Source of the DNA: an uncultured Porphyromonadaceae bacterium | GTDB lineage: Bacteria > Bacteroidota > Bacteroidia > Bacteroidales > Muribaculaceae | Direction of reading: 5' to 3' | Assembly (NCBI GenBank): GCA_900551515.1 | Contig: URWH01000029.1 | Span: forward strand, 1-13,819 | DNA length: 13,819 bases | Part shown: positions 1-6,887 of the stretch, in pieces | Layout of the letters: each line of letters starts with the position of its first letter | Numbering within the stretch: the stretch's first letter is position 1 | Position numbers and translations under genes: made by a program | The notes under the pieces: generated by a model | Told to the model about the DNA's origin: nothing | The model's database searches: none | What the model saw: only the letters and a program-made list of their open reading frames with translations

Positions 1-77
1 AGGAGTGAGGAGAATCTCAGCGGCTGAGTTTTCGCACTTCGTATTTTAATTTACGATGCCTCTTTTGCGATGACCCC
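1..77. other. Left-edge intergenic stretch, possible weak terminator
   Basis: No coding region is supported here. A short hairpin, CTCAG (16-20), loop CGG, CTGAG (24-28), is followed by TTTT (29-32). On the plus strand this could be a weak terminator for a gene ending to the left of the window, convergent with the minus-strand gene that stops at 78. The stem is only 5 bp, so this is tentative. Confidence 0.25.
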
Positions 78-554
78 TTATGATGCGATGGTGAGCGGCC
101 GTGACAGGTGCATGCCCGGCCGATTGGAGAGGGTCATGGAGGCTGCGGTGGCAGTCGCCTCGCTGTTGTAGCGCAGGTGGTAGCGCTCCTGCCCGAGGAA
201 GTCGAACGTGAACAGGGCGGTGTTGACGGGGTTGCCGCCCGGCGTGTCGGTGATGCGCTCTTCGATGGTGATGTCGAAACCTATCACACTGACAGCCAGA
301 CTGACAGCCCCGGTATCGGTGAGACGCGGCAGCCCGCGACGCGTCAGCAGCACGCTGCCGTTGTCGAGACATTCGATGTCGACGGCGGCCTCCGTGGCTC
401 CGGCGCTGTCGGCAAAGCACAGCGTGCCCCCGAGCATATACTCGCGGGCCTCGCCGCGCGACGACGGCTTGACGCACAGCGCGATAATGGCCGCGGCTCC
501 CACCGCTGCCAGCACGTAGATTTCCACCTGTGTGAGTAAAAAAAGCGTGATCAT
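78..554 (-). CDS. Hypothetical protein with one N-terminal membrane segment
   Basis: I do not recognise a named family. From ATG at 554 it encodes 158 residues. The first ~27 residues are hydrophobic (starting MITLFLLTQVEIYVLAAVGA) and end before a basic KPSSRGE segment. This suggests a signal anchor or single membrane helix with the rest outside the membrane. The remainder looks beta-rich with alternating hydrophobic residues (AVSLAVSVIGFDITIEE, FTFDFLGQERYHLRYNS). A longer reading from 674 is open, but its extra 40 residues are basic and not protein-like, and they would run through the pepT promoter, so I chose 554. A TAnnTTTG box (560-567, minus) lies just before this start, implying an almost leaderless mRNA. 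It is divergent from pepT. Function unknown. Confidence 0.7.
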   Translation of the reverse strand: MITLFLLTQVEIYVLAAVGAAAIIALCVKPSSRGEAREYMLGGTLCFADSAGATEAAVDIECLDNGSVLLTRRGLPRLTDTGAVSLAVSVIGFDITIEERITDTPGGNPVNTALFTFDFLGQERYHLRYNSEATATAASMTLSNRPGMHLSRPLTIAS

Positions 555-559
555 CAGTG

Positions 560-567
560 CAAATTTA
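560..567 (-). promoter_or_regulatory. Bacteroidota -7 box before the hypothetical membrane gene
   Basis: Read on the minus strand the bases are TAAATTTG, a full match to TAnnTTTG. No convincing TTTG -33 element lies about 19 nt further upstream. Transcription would start within a few bases of the ATG at 554. Confidence 0.45.
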
Positions 568-612
568 ATAAATCGTGGTAAATAATACGAAATTATCCTC
601 CGCCGGATGCTG

Positions 613-639
613 TTTTTCGCCGTGGTTTTATTAATTTTG
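613..639 (+). promoter_or_regulatory. Putative promoter of pepT-miaA
   Basis: TAATTTTG at 632-639 matches the Bacteroidota -7 consensus TAnnTTTG. A T-run (613-617) sits roughly where a -33 element would be but is not a good TTTG. The expected start is near 643, giving a leader of about 65 nt before the ATG at 708. Confidence 0.55.
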
Positions 640-707
640 CAGATAGTTGGCGCCCGATCGGCGCCGGCCCTCACTTTTACAGTTAATCTCTAACACAACA
701 AAAAGCT

Positions 708-1931
708 ATGAAGGTAGTTGACCGTTTTCTTCAGTATGTGAAGTTCGACACCCAGAGCGACGAGCTCACCAACCTTACACCCTCCACTCCGGGCCAGATG
801 ATTTTCGCCCGCCATCTCGAAAAAGAGCTCAACGATATGGGACTAAAGGATGTGACGCTCGACGACAACGGCTATCTCATGGCTACCCTTCCCGGCAACA
901 CCGGCCGCGCTGGCGTGCCCACCGTCGGCTTCATAGCCCACCTCGACACATCGCCCGACATGAGCGGCCGCCACGTCTCGCCCCGCATTGTCGAAAACTA
1001 TCAGGGCGGCGATATAGCCCTCAACGCCGAGAAGCGCATCGTGCTCTCGCCCTCGGAATTCCCCGAACTCAATAATTATATCGGTCAGGATCTGATCGTG
1101 ACCGACGGCAACACGCTGCTTGGTGCCGACGACAAAGCCGGCATAGCCGAGATCATCACGGCCGTCGACTATCTCATGCACCATCCGGAGATAAAGCATG
1201 GCGACATCCGCATCGCTTTCAACCCCGACGAGGAGATCGGCAAGGGCGCTCACAAATTCGACGTGAAACGCTTCGCCGCCGACTGGGCCTACACCATGGA
1301 CGGCGGCGAGATCGGCGAGCTGGAATATGAGAATTTCAACGCCGCCGTCGCCAAGGTTACCTTCAACGGCCGCAACGTCCATCCCGGCTATGCCAAGCAC
1401 AAGATGATCAACTCCATCCGCATCGCCAACCAGTTTGTCATCATGCTCCCGCGCTGGGAAACGCCCGAACACACTGAAGGCTACGAAGGTTTCTATCATC
1501 TCGTGTCGATCGAAGGCACGGTCGAAAAGACGGTGCTCACATACATCATCCGCGATCACGACCGTGACCGCTTCGAGCGCCGCAAAAAAGAGTTTGAGCA
1601 TCTCACCCGCAAGATCAACAACGAGTTCCCCGGCGTGGCATCGCTGGAGATCTCCGACCAGTACTACAACATGCGCGAGAAGATCGAGCCGGTCAAACAC
1701 ATCGTCGACATCGCCATCGAGGCCATGAAAAATGTCGACGTCGTTCCCAAAGTGGTGCCCATCCGCGGTGGCACAGACGGAGCCCAGCTCTCGTTCATGG
1801 GTCTTCCCTGTCCCAACATCTTCGCCGGCGGCCTCAACTTCCACGGACGCTACGAGTTCGTGCCCATCCCCTCGATGGAGAAGGCCACCGAGGTGATTGT
1901 CGAGATAGCCCGCCTTGTGGCTGAGCGCTGA
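708..1931 (+). CDS. pepT: Peptidase T (tripeptide aminopeptidase)
   Basis: This is a cytoplasmic dizinc M20-family aminopeptidase that removes the N-terminal residue from tripeptides, finishing peptide breakdown. It has 407 residues, essentially the length of E. coli PepT (about 408). Visible active-site elements are AHLDTSPD (H78, D80), GADDKAG (D141), NPDEEIG (E175 as likely general base, E176), YTMDGGE (D198), NVHPG in the lid or dimerisation domain, and FHGRYEF near the end (H379). These lie at or within two residues of the known E. coli positions, so all metal ligands appear present. The start at 708 is preceded by a good -7 box and gives the standard N-terminus ([17 protein letters not shown]). 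It is co-directional with miaA, and its TGA overlaps the miaA ATG (TGATG), suggesting translational coupling. Confidence 0.95.
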   Translation: MKVVDRFLQYVKFDTQSDELTNLTPSTPGQMIFARHLEKELNDMGLKDVTLDDNGYLMATLPGNTGRAGVPTVGFIAHLDTSPDMSGRHVSPRIVENYQGGDIALNAEKRIVLSPSEFPELNNYIGQDLIVTDGNTLLGADDKAGIAEIITAVDYLMHHPEIKHGDIRIAFNPDEEIGKGAHKFDVKRFAADWAYTMDGGEIGELEYENFNAAVAKVTFNGRNVHPGYAKHKMINSIRIANQFVIMLPRWETPEHTEGYEGFYHLVSIEGTVEKTVLTYIIRDHDRDRFERRKKEFEHLTRKINNEFPGVASLEISDQYYNMREKIEPVKHIVDIAIEAMKNVDVVPKVVPIRGGTDGAQLSFMGLPCPNIFAGGLNFHGRYEFVPIPSMEKATEVIVEIARLVAER

Positions 1932-2824
1932 TGAAGCGGCCTACGCTCATCGTCATCACCGGCGCCACCGGCTCCGGAAAGACCGCGCTCGCCATCGAAG
2001 TGGCTCAGCGCCTCGGATGCCATATCATCTCGGCCGATTCGCGCCAGATCTACCGCGGCATCCCCATAGCCACCGCCGCCCCAACCCCCGAACAGCTCGC
2101 CGCTGTGCACCATCATTTCGTCGGGATGCTCGATCTCGACCAGTATTACAGCGCCGCCCAGTTTGAGTCCGACGTGATGGCGCTGCTGCCTCAGTTGTGG
2201 GACGACAACGAATACGCCGTGATGTGCGGCGGCTCGATGATGTATATCGATGCGGTGACCCGCGGCATCGACGAGCTACCCACCGTGAGCGACGAAGTGC
2301 GCCGCCACTCATATAATATATATAAAGAGCACGGCATCGAGCGTCTGCGCGACGAGCTCCGGCGCGTCGACCCCGTGACCTACGACCGCATCGACCGCAA
2401 CAACCACAAACGCATGATCCATGCGCTCGAAGTCACGCTCCAGGCCGGCGTGCCCTATTCGTCGCTCTGCACCGGCCGCGTCAAAGAGCGCCCCTTCCGC
2501 GTGGTGAAAGTGGCCATCGACTATCCCCGCGACACCCTCTTCGACCGCATCAACCGCCGCGTGCTCCAGATGGTGGCCGACGGCCTCGAGGCCGAAGCCC
2601 GCAGCGTCTATCACCTCCGCCACCTCAACTCCCTCAATACCGTAGGCATCAAAGAGATGTTTGCCCTCTTCGACGGCCTGATGGACCGCCCCACCGCCAT
2701 CTCCCGCATGCAGAAAAACACCCGCGTCTACGCCAAAAAACAGCTCACCTGGCTCCGCCGCCTCAACGACACCCTGATGCTGCCCCCGATGGCTACGGCC
2801 GACGATGTGCTTGAGTTACTCTGA
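1931..2824 (+). CDS. miaA: tRNA dimethylallyltransferase
   Basis: MiaA transfers a dimethylallyl group from DMAPP to N6 of A37 in tRNAs that read codons starting with U, the first step towards ms2i6A. The protein has 297 residues. The P-loop GATGSGKT is at residues 11-18, followed by SADSRQIYRG (D36, S37, Q39), then CGGSMMYIDAVTRGID where many MiaA proteins have GGTGLY, KRMIHALEV (equivalent of the RRVIRALEV element), TVGIKEMF (usually TVGYKE) and the C-terminal YAKKQLTWLR. GGSMMY-type sequences are, as I recall, normal in Bacteroidales MiaA. The ATG at 1931 overlaps the pepT TGA by one base, so the two are surely cotranscribed. No terminator with a T-tract is evident after the stop. Confidence 0.94.
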   Translation: MKRPTLIVITGATGSGKTALAIEVAQRLGCHIISADSRQIYRGIPIATAAPTPEQLAAVHHHFVGMLDLDQYYSAAQFESDVMALLPQLWDDNEYAVMCGGSMMYIDAVTRGIDELPTVSDEVRRHSYNIYKEHGIERLRDELRRVDPVTYDRIDRNNHKRMIHALEVTLQAGVPYSSLCTGRVKERPFRVVKVAIDYPRDTLFDRINRRVLQMVADGLEAEARSVYHLRHLNSLNTVGIKEMFALFDGLMDRPTAISRMQKNTRVYAKKQLTWLRRLNDTLMLPPMATADDVLELL

Positions 2825-2885
2825 GTATCAGTCTGTTTTGCGATGAATTAACATTTGTGTGTAATGATTGTGCACGGATGCCGCA

Positions 2886-2893
2886 TAACTTTG
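2886..2893 (+). promoter_or_regulatory. -7 box of the 68-codon gene
   Basis: TAACTTTG matches TAnnTTTG exactly. ATTG at 2867-2870 and TTTG at 2854-2857 are possible -33 elements but neither has the usual ~19-nt spacing. The expected start is near 2897, leaving a leader of about 30 nt before the ATG at 2928. Confidence 0.55.
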
Positions 2894-2927
2894 CAGTGTA
2901 ATCAACAAGCCAACACTGCATTGAATC

Positions 2928-3134
2928 ATGGCAACTATTCTTTCTTCAGATGTTATTTTCGCAACCGTCCGTCAGCGCGGGCAGGTGATGACGACACTCA
3001 GGCTAAGCGGCATCACTTCGTTTGGCGATGTGGTGGCCTCGGTGGGACGCCTGTTTAAAGGAATCACCACGATAGATCTTCGTAACGGCACGCAGGGATG
3101 GAATCTCCGTCACACGGTGATGCTTACAGCATGA
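2928..3134 (+). CDS. Small hypothetical protein (68 aa)
   Basis: I do not recognise a domain. The protein is short, with no signal peptide or membrane helix and no cysteines or histidine-metal motif. It reads as a compact alpha/beta fold: a beta-like start (MATILSSDVIFATVRQRG), a basic/hydrophobic strand, a helix around GDVVASVGRLFKG and a final strand pair with IDLRNGTQGWNLRHTV. Reasons to call it real are a full TAnnTTTG box about 35 nt upstream, a well-formed ATG, and a convergent hairpin after the stop. The alternative overlapping frame at 2855-3058 has a poor composition and no promoter logic. It stands alone between miaA and the TPR gene, so context gives no function. Confidence 0.65.
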   Translation: MATILSSDVIFATVRQRGQVMTTLRLSGITSFGDVVASVGRLFKGITTIDLRNGTQGWNLRHTVMLTA

Positions 3135-3136
3135 AA

Positions 3137-3168
3137 ACCCGTTAATGGCCGGTGGATGAAAAACGGGT
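3137..3168. terminator. Hairpin between convergent genes
   Basis: ACCCGTT (3137-3143) pairs with AACGGGT (3162-3168) across an 18-nt loop. It lies between the stop of the 68-codon gene and the stop of the TPR gene and overlaps the latter. On the minus strand the stem is followed by TTTT, so it fits best as the TPR gene's terminator; on the plus strand there is no T-tract. Confidence 0.4.
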
Positions 3169-3431
3169 CAGGGGTTTAGGAGGTCGGGGTTGAAGAAGTT
3201 TTCGATGTCGCGGGCTTGCTCGAGGGCCTGCACTGCCGGGCTGTCGGGGTCGGCAAGCGCGGCTGCGGCATAGTCGGAGGTGGCTTTGGAGCGGTTGCCG
3301 AGGCGCCAGTAGATTTTTCCGCGGCGGAATAGGGCGTCGGCGTTGTCGGGTTCGGCGGCGAGGATCCCGTTGAGAAGAACCATCGCTTCTTCAAGATTGT
3401 TTTCTGTTATATAGCGGTCGATCTGATCCAT
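3168..3431 (-). CDS. Small TPR-repeat protein
   Basis: From ATG at 3431 it encodes 87 residues, starting MDQIDRYITENNLEEAM. It contains about two tetratricopeptide repeats: one around NNLEEAMVLLNGILAAEPDNADALFRRGKIYWRLGN, the next around RSKATSDYAAAALADPDSPAVQALEQA, with the typical A-x8-P-x3-A spacing. A C-terminal tail IENFFNPDLLNP follows. There is no signal peptide, so it is probably a cytoplasmic adaptor whose partner is unknown. An upstream in-frame ATG at 3470 adds 13 polar residues, but the repeat region starts cleanly at 3431. A -7 box on the same strand at 3493-3500 would give a leader of about 58 nt. It is divergent from the phosphatase gene. Similar ~85-100 aa TPR proteins are, to my knowledge, common in Bacteroidales. 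Confidence 0.8.
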   Translation of the reverse strand: MDQIDRYITENNLEEAMVLLNGILAAEPDNADALFRRGKIYWRLGNRSKATSDYAAAALADPDSPAVQALEQARDIENFFNPDLLNP

Positions 3432-3492
3432 AGTGGATGGAGGTTGATTGTTGGCGCTGCCGGCGCTCAATGCTGCGGTCGGCAGGCTTTCA

Positions 3493-3500
3493 CAAAAGTA
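3493..3500 (-). promoter_or_regulatory. -7 box of the TPR gene
   Basis: On the minus strand the bases read TACTTTTG, a full TAnnTTTG match. A -33 TTTG at the expected distance is not seen; that position falls inside the start of the divergent phosphatase gene. The phosphatase itself has no obvious TAnnTTTG box in this gap. Confidence 0.45.
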
Positions 3501-3516
3501 ACAAAAAGTTTCGGTA

Positions 3517-4779
3517 ATGAAATCGTTCGTCAGATATTTATTTGCAGCACTGCTGATGGTCAGTCAGGCGGCAACGTTGTTGGCCGCCGATCCGTTTGCC
3601 ACCTATTTTACGTGGGATGAGTGCCGCGGAAGCGCACGGCTCTACCCCGTGCCGCAGCATCCGGCCGCATGGCCCGATTCGCTCACTCCGGTGATGATCA
3701 ATCATGTGGGACGGCACGGCGCGCGTTTTCCGGCGTCGCCCACGCATATCAATGCCGTTGTGAAGGCGCTCGACGATGCCGCTACGGCGGGGAGTATCAC
3801 CCCGGCCGGACGGAGGCTGCGTGAGCTTGCCGGCAGGGTCACGGCCGCTGTTGGCGGCCGGTGGGGAGCGCTCGACTCGATAGGAGCCGCCGAGCAGCGC
3901 GGGCTGGCGGCGCGCATGTATGCCGAATTTCCCGAGCTGATGGAGCGCGGCCGCGTCAGTGCGGTGAGCAGCTATGTGCCTCGCTGCGTGATGAGCATGT
4001 ATGAGTTCTGCCTCGAATTGTCGCAATGCTGCCCGAAAGTGAGTATCGCCGCAAAGTCGGGCCCGGCCTACAGCGGCCTGCTGCGCTTTTTCGACAGCAA
4101 AGCCTATAAGGCTACGGTGCGGTCATCGGCCTACACCACGCTGATCGACTCCATGCAGCGCGCGACTGTCACGATGGCGCCTCTGCGCCGTGTGCTCGGC
4201 CGAGATTACAAGTTCGGAGCCGACTCCGTGGCTCTGGCGCTCGACGAATATTCGATGCTGGCGGGGCTGGCGGCGATGGGTATGGAGATCGATATCTCCG
4301 AGTGGCTGACGCCGGCGGAATATAATGCGATGTGGGCGGCGTTCAACCTCCGGCAGTATGTCGCGCGCACGGCCACGACGCTCTCGGCCGAGCCGGCGGA
4401 GACGGCCGCGTCTCTGCTCGACGATCTCGTAGCCACCACCGACCGCTTCATAGCCGGCGACACGACGGTGGCCGACGTGACGCTACGCTTCGGACATGCC
4501 GAGACGCTGATGCCGCTGCTGTCGCTGATGCGGCTGCGGGGATGCTACTATCTCACTCACAATTTCGAGAGCGTGGCGCTTAACTGGCAGGACTTCAATG
4601 TGGTGCCTATGGCTGCCAACCTGCGGTTGGTGCTGTTCCGCTCAGATGGCGGCCGCTATTATCTGCGGGTCGACCACAACGAGCGCCCCGTGCCGCTGCT
4701 CCCCGGGCGGAGTGACCTGATCGTGCCATGGGACGTGGCCCGTACCTATCTGCTCTCCCTGCTCCCGCCCTATATGTGA
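3517..4779 (+). CDS. Secreted histidine phosphatase, MINPP/phytase-like
   Basis: This is a branch-2 histidine phosphatase of 420 residues. An N-terminal signal peptide (about residues 1-24, MKSFVRYLFAALLMVSQAAT then LLAAD) implies export to the periplasm. The phosphate-accepting motif RHGARFP is at residues 66-72 (nucleophile H67). A further phosphate-binding arginine is likely R156 in YVPRCVMS. The proton-donor motif is HAE (H327-E329, in RFGHAETLMPLL) rather than the HD of AppA-type acid phosphatases. HAE is the hallmark of multiple inositol polyphosphate phosphatases, which includes characterised Bacteroides enzymes that degrade phytate. Length and motif order fit that family. I infer InsP6 or other phosphomonoester hydrolysis, releasing phosphate and inositol phosphates in a gut setting; the substrate is not proven by sequence. 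It is divergent from the TPR gene and apparently monocistronic. Confidence 0.88.
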   Translation: MKSFVRYLFAALLMVSQAATLLAADPFATYFTWDECRGSARLYPVPQHPAAWPDSLTPVMINHVGRHGARFPASPTHINAVVKALDDAATAGSITPAGRRLRELAGRVTAAVGGRWGALDSIGAAEQRGLAARMYAEFPELMERGRVSAVSSYVPRCVMSMYEFCLELSQCCPKVSIAAKSGPAYSGLLRFFDSKAYKATVRSSAYTTLIDSMQRATVTMAPLRRVLGRDYKFGADSVALALDEYSMLAGLAAMGMEIDISEWLTPAEYNAMWAAFNLRQYVARTATTLSAEPAETAASLLDDLVATTDRFIAGDTTVADVTLRFGHAETLMPLLSLMRLRGCYYLTHNFESVALNWQDFNVVPMAANLRLVLFRSDGGRYYLRVDHNERPVPLLPGRSDLIVPWDVARTYLLSLLPPYM

Positions 4780-4841
4780 CCGGCCGGAGTGTTGCTGCTC
4801 CGTGAGGCTCCAGAAAAAAACGAAAAAAATTGCGAAAATTT

Positions 4842-4871
4842 TTTGCGGAATGAAAAAAGTGTGTACCTTTG
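4842..4871 (+). promoter_or_regulatory. Complete Bacteroidota promoter of the GumN/TraB-like gene
   Basis: TTTG at 4842-4845, an 18-nt spacer and TACCTTTG at 4864-4871 form the best sigma-ABfr-type promoter in the window. The expected start near 4875 gives a leader of about 62 nt. The region upstream is a run of A-rich tracts (4813-4840). Confidence 0.75.
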
Positions 4872-4936
4872 CGGTGTTGTACATAACTACAACACTACAA
4901 TAAACTGCTTGTTTCATTTATTTGTAAAACCGTTTC

Positions 4937-5818
4937 ATGAAGAAAATCACATTAGTGCTGATGCTGGCCGTGGCTGCCGTGATGCAGTGCAACGCGCAGC
5001 TGCTTTGGAAAGTGAGTGGCAACGGGTTGTCAAAACCCTCCTTTCTTTTCGGGACGCTCCACGTAGCGCCGGTATCGTTGGCCGACAGCATCGCCGGGCT
5101 CGACGAAGCAATAAAGAGCGTCGATGCCGTGTATGGCGAACTGAGTCTCGATGATATCAATGCCGCCAAGGAGCAGATAGCCCCGCTGCTGATGGCGCCT
5201 GCCGACAGCACGCTCAACCGTGTGTTCACTCCGGCACAGCTCGCCGAGATCGATTCTGCATTCTCCGCGATCGCAGGGCAGCCCTTGAGTGTCACTTCGA
5301 TGATGAACGGCTACAAGCCGACCGTGGTTTCCACCGTGATGCTCACAATGCTCGCCCAGAAAAACATTGTCGGATACGTGCCCGGAGCCACACTCGATGC
5401 GTATGTGCTCGGCAAGGGAGCCGCCGCTTCGAAACCGGTGGGTGGCCTCGAACCGCAGCAGAAACAGATCGACCTGCTCTACTGCGTGCCTATAGCCGAA
5501 CAGGCATCGGACCTGCTGGATATGGTAAGAGTGGATGGCGGCGCCGAGAAGCTGCTCCTGAAGATGACCGACGTCTATAAGGCGGGCGACCTTGACGGCC
5601 TTCACGAGATAATCAACGACTCCGATGCCGGCGGACTCAGCGACAGCCGGCAGGGTCCGCTCCTAAACCAGCGCAACGAAGCATGGGTGGAATTCCTCCT
5701 CGGGTTCATCCCGACTACGTCGGTGCTCGTGGTGTGCGGTGCAGGCCATCTGCCCGGCGCCGGAGGGCTCATCGAGCGTCTGCGCGGCGCCGGCTACAGT
5801 GTCGAACCTGTCAACTGA
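4937..5818 (+). CDS. Secreted TraB/GumN-family protein
   Basis: The 293-residue protein starts with a clear signal peptide (MKKITLVLMLAVAAVMQCNA, cleavage likely after A20). Family elements in order are LWKVSGNG, FLFGTLHVAP with the GTLH motif at residues 39-42, YGEL (E68), LDAYVLGKA-like LDAYVLGKG, VGGLEPQQKQI (E172), LLNQRNEAW (R246, N247, W250), and near the end CGAGHLPGAGGLIERL (H271) plus GYSVEPV. The two GTLH/GxxH motifs and conserved acidic residues have led to a proposed metal-dependent protease (TIKI-like) activity for this superfamily. For bacterial members the substrate is generally unknown, and I do not assign one. It has its own strong promoter. Its TGA stop is the left flank of the palindromic element at 5819-6002, which could serve as its terminator. 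Confidence 0.88.
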   Translation: MKKITLVLMLAVAAVMQCNAQLLWKVSGNGLSKPSFLFGTLHVAPVSLADSIAGLDEAIKSVDAVYGELSLDDINAAKEQIAPLLMAPADSTLNRVFTPAQLAEIDSAFSAIAGQPLSVTSMMNGYKPTVVSTVMLTMLAQKNIVGYVPGATLDAYVLGKGAAASKPVGGLEPQQKQIDLLYCVPIAEQASDLLDMVRVDGGAEKLLLKMTDVYKAGDLDGLHEIINDSDAGGLSDSRQGPLLNQRNEAWVEFLLGFIPTTSVLVVCGAGHLPGAGGLIERLRGAGYSVEPVN

Positions 5819-6002
5819 GAAGCTGTTTTGAAATTTTACGAAAATAATTTTATAAGGATTTCTTTCAGGAGATTTGAGCTGTTTTTTGGCTATTTTTGCC
5901 AAGTTTCATCAGTCACGATGCCCGCATCGCTCCATCTTCAACTTGCAAAAATATCTCAAAAACCATTCTCAAAACTCCTTGAAATAAATTCAAAACAGCT
6001 TC
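5819..6002. mobile_element. MITE-like palindromic element, copy A (184 bp)
   Basis: It has perfect 14-bp terminal inverted repeats: GAAGCTGTTTTGAA (5819-5832) and its complement (5989-6002). A 3-bp direct repeat TGA flanks it at 5816-5818 and 6003-6005. The arms are complementary over most of their length, for example TATTTTTGCCAAGTT on the left against TATTTTTGCAAGTT read from the right. They converge on CGATGC (5916-5921), CC, GCATCG (5924-5929). The left arm has about a dozen extra bases. It is AT-rich, lacks any gene, and differs clearly in composition from its GC-rich neighbours. A TNA target duplication with GAA/GAG ends resembles the IS1031 subgroup of IS5-family elements, so it is probably a non-autonomous derivative; no transposase is present to confirm this. 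Confidence 0.7.
5891..5898 (+). promoter_or_regulatory. -7-like box inside element A, facing the ABC operon
   Basis: TATTTTTG matches TAnnTTTG. A TTTG at 5873-5876 lies upstream but with a short 14-nt spacer. A start near 5902 would give a ~143-nt leader that includes the right arm of the palindrome before the ABC ATPase gene at 6045. No other -7 box is seen between 6003 and 6044. Because the element is symmetrical, the same box occurs on the minus strand at 5946-5953. Confidence 0.35.
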
Positions 6003-6044
6003 TGATGCGATAACAACCAACAGTGCAATAAAACACAACACGAT

Positions 6045-6887
6045 ATGATTAATCTCAACAACCTTTCGTATCGCTATCCGGGCGGACAGCAGGCCCTCTT
6101 CAACGTGACGGCACAGATCACGCCCGGTCTTCATCTGCTGCTCGGCGCCAACGGCTCGGGCAAGACTACGCTGCTGCACCTGATTGCCGGGCTTCGTCTG
6201 GCAGTGCCCGCCACAGCATGCGACATCGACGGCATGCCGACCGCCAACCGCCAGCCGTCGCTGGCCGGCGAAGTGTTTCTGCTCGGCGACGACATGAAAT
6301 TTCCCTACGCCAGCATCCGCCAGATGGTGAAATATCACGCACCCTTCTATCCGAATTTCGATGAAGAGCTGCTTCAGAAAAACCTGCGCCGCTTCGGGCT
6401 CCGCGACAACGAGCATATCGACCGCTACTCGCTGGGCAACCGCAAGAAAGCGCAGCTGGCCTACGTGCTGTCGATGCGTCCGCGCGTACTGCTGCTCGAC
6501 GAGCCGGCCAACGGCCTCGACATCACCTCGCGCAGCGAATTCCTCACCATGCTCTATGAAACGATGACCGACGAGCAGACCGTGATCGTGTCGACGCACA
6601 CCGTCTACGATTTTCAGAACATCGTCGACAACGTGATAGTGCTCCGCGAAGGACATCTGATCCTCTCGATGCCGGTGTGGCAGATCACCGAGCGCCTCGC
6701 TTTCGTTTCGGAAGCCGTGCCTGTGGCCGACGCCATCTTCATGCATCAGAATTGCGGACGCTTCAACGCCATCATCCCTAACGACGGCTCGATGTCGACC
6801 GATATCGACTTCGTGCTGTTCTACGGAGCGTTGCAGAGCACGGCGGCCGAAAACCTATTGTCGTACCTTAACACCGAAAATCAATGA
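6045..6887 (+). CDS. ABC transporter ATP-binding protein
   Basis: This is a 280-residue cytoplasmic ABC ATPase, the energy-coupling half of a transporter of the YtrB/BcrA-like type. Walker A is GANGSGKTT (residues 34-42). The signature region is YSLGNRKKAQLAYVLS (about 128-143), where LSGGQ is replaced by SLGNR, as is common in this subgroup. Walker B is RVLLLDEP (147-154, catalytic E153), D-loop NGLD (156-159) and H-switch STHTVYDF (H185). The last ~70 residues (after ILSMPVWQI) are an accessory tail without a recognisable domain. Its stop overlaps the start of the membrane subunit (ATGA at 6884-6887), and a GntR regulator ends the operon, so the system is probably a regulated exporter or stress-response transporter. 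The substrate cannot be told from sequence. Confidence 0.92.
   Translation: MINLNNLSYRYPGGQQALFNVTAQITPGLHLLLGANGSGKTTLLHLIAGLRLAVPATACDIDGMPTANRQPSLAGEVFLLGDDMKFPYASIRQMVKYHAPFYPNFDEELLQKNLRRFGLRDNEHIDRYSLGNRKKAQLAYVLSMRPRVLLLDEPANGLDITSRSEFLTMLYETMTDEQTVIVSTHTVYDFQNIVDNVIVLREGHLILSMPVWQITERLAFVSEAVPVADAIFMHQNCGRFNAIIPNDGSMSTDIDFVLFYGALQSTAAENLLSYLNTENQ

Noticed and set aside
555..674. Longer start for the minus-strand hypothetical gene (from 674)
   Set aside because: The added 40 residues are basic and not conserved-looking, and would read through the pepT promoter; the hydrophobic N-terminus starts cleanly at 554.
843..1844. Long open frame on the minus strand opposite pepT
   Set aside because: It is the antisense shadow of a well-supported gene in GC-rich DNA; composition is low-complexity Val/Asp/Gly without domain motifs.
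2830..2850. TCTGTTTTGCGATG after miaA resembles the inner arm of palindromic element B
   Set aside because: No inverted partner or TNA flanking repeat is found nearby; a 9-10 base match in AT-rich intergenic DNA is not enough to call a fragment.
4785..4802. Hairpin CGGAG/CTCCG after the phosphatase as terminator
   Set aside because: Stem of 5 bp and no T-tract follows on the plus strand; only A-runs are present.
5828..6013. 61-codon open frame inside element A
   Set aside because: It lies within a near-perfect palindrome, has biased composition and no promoter at the right place; better explained as non-coding repeat DNA.
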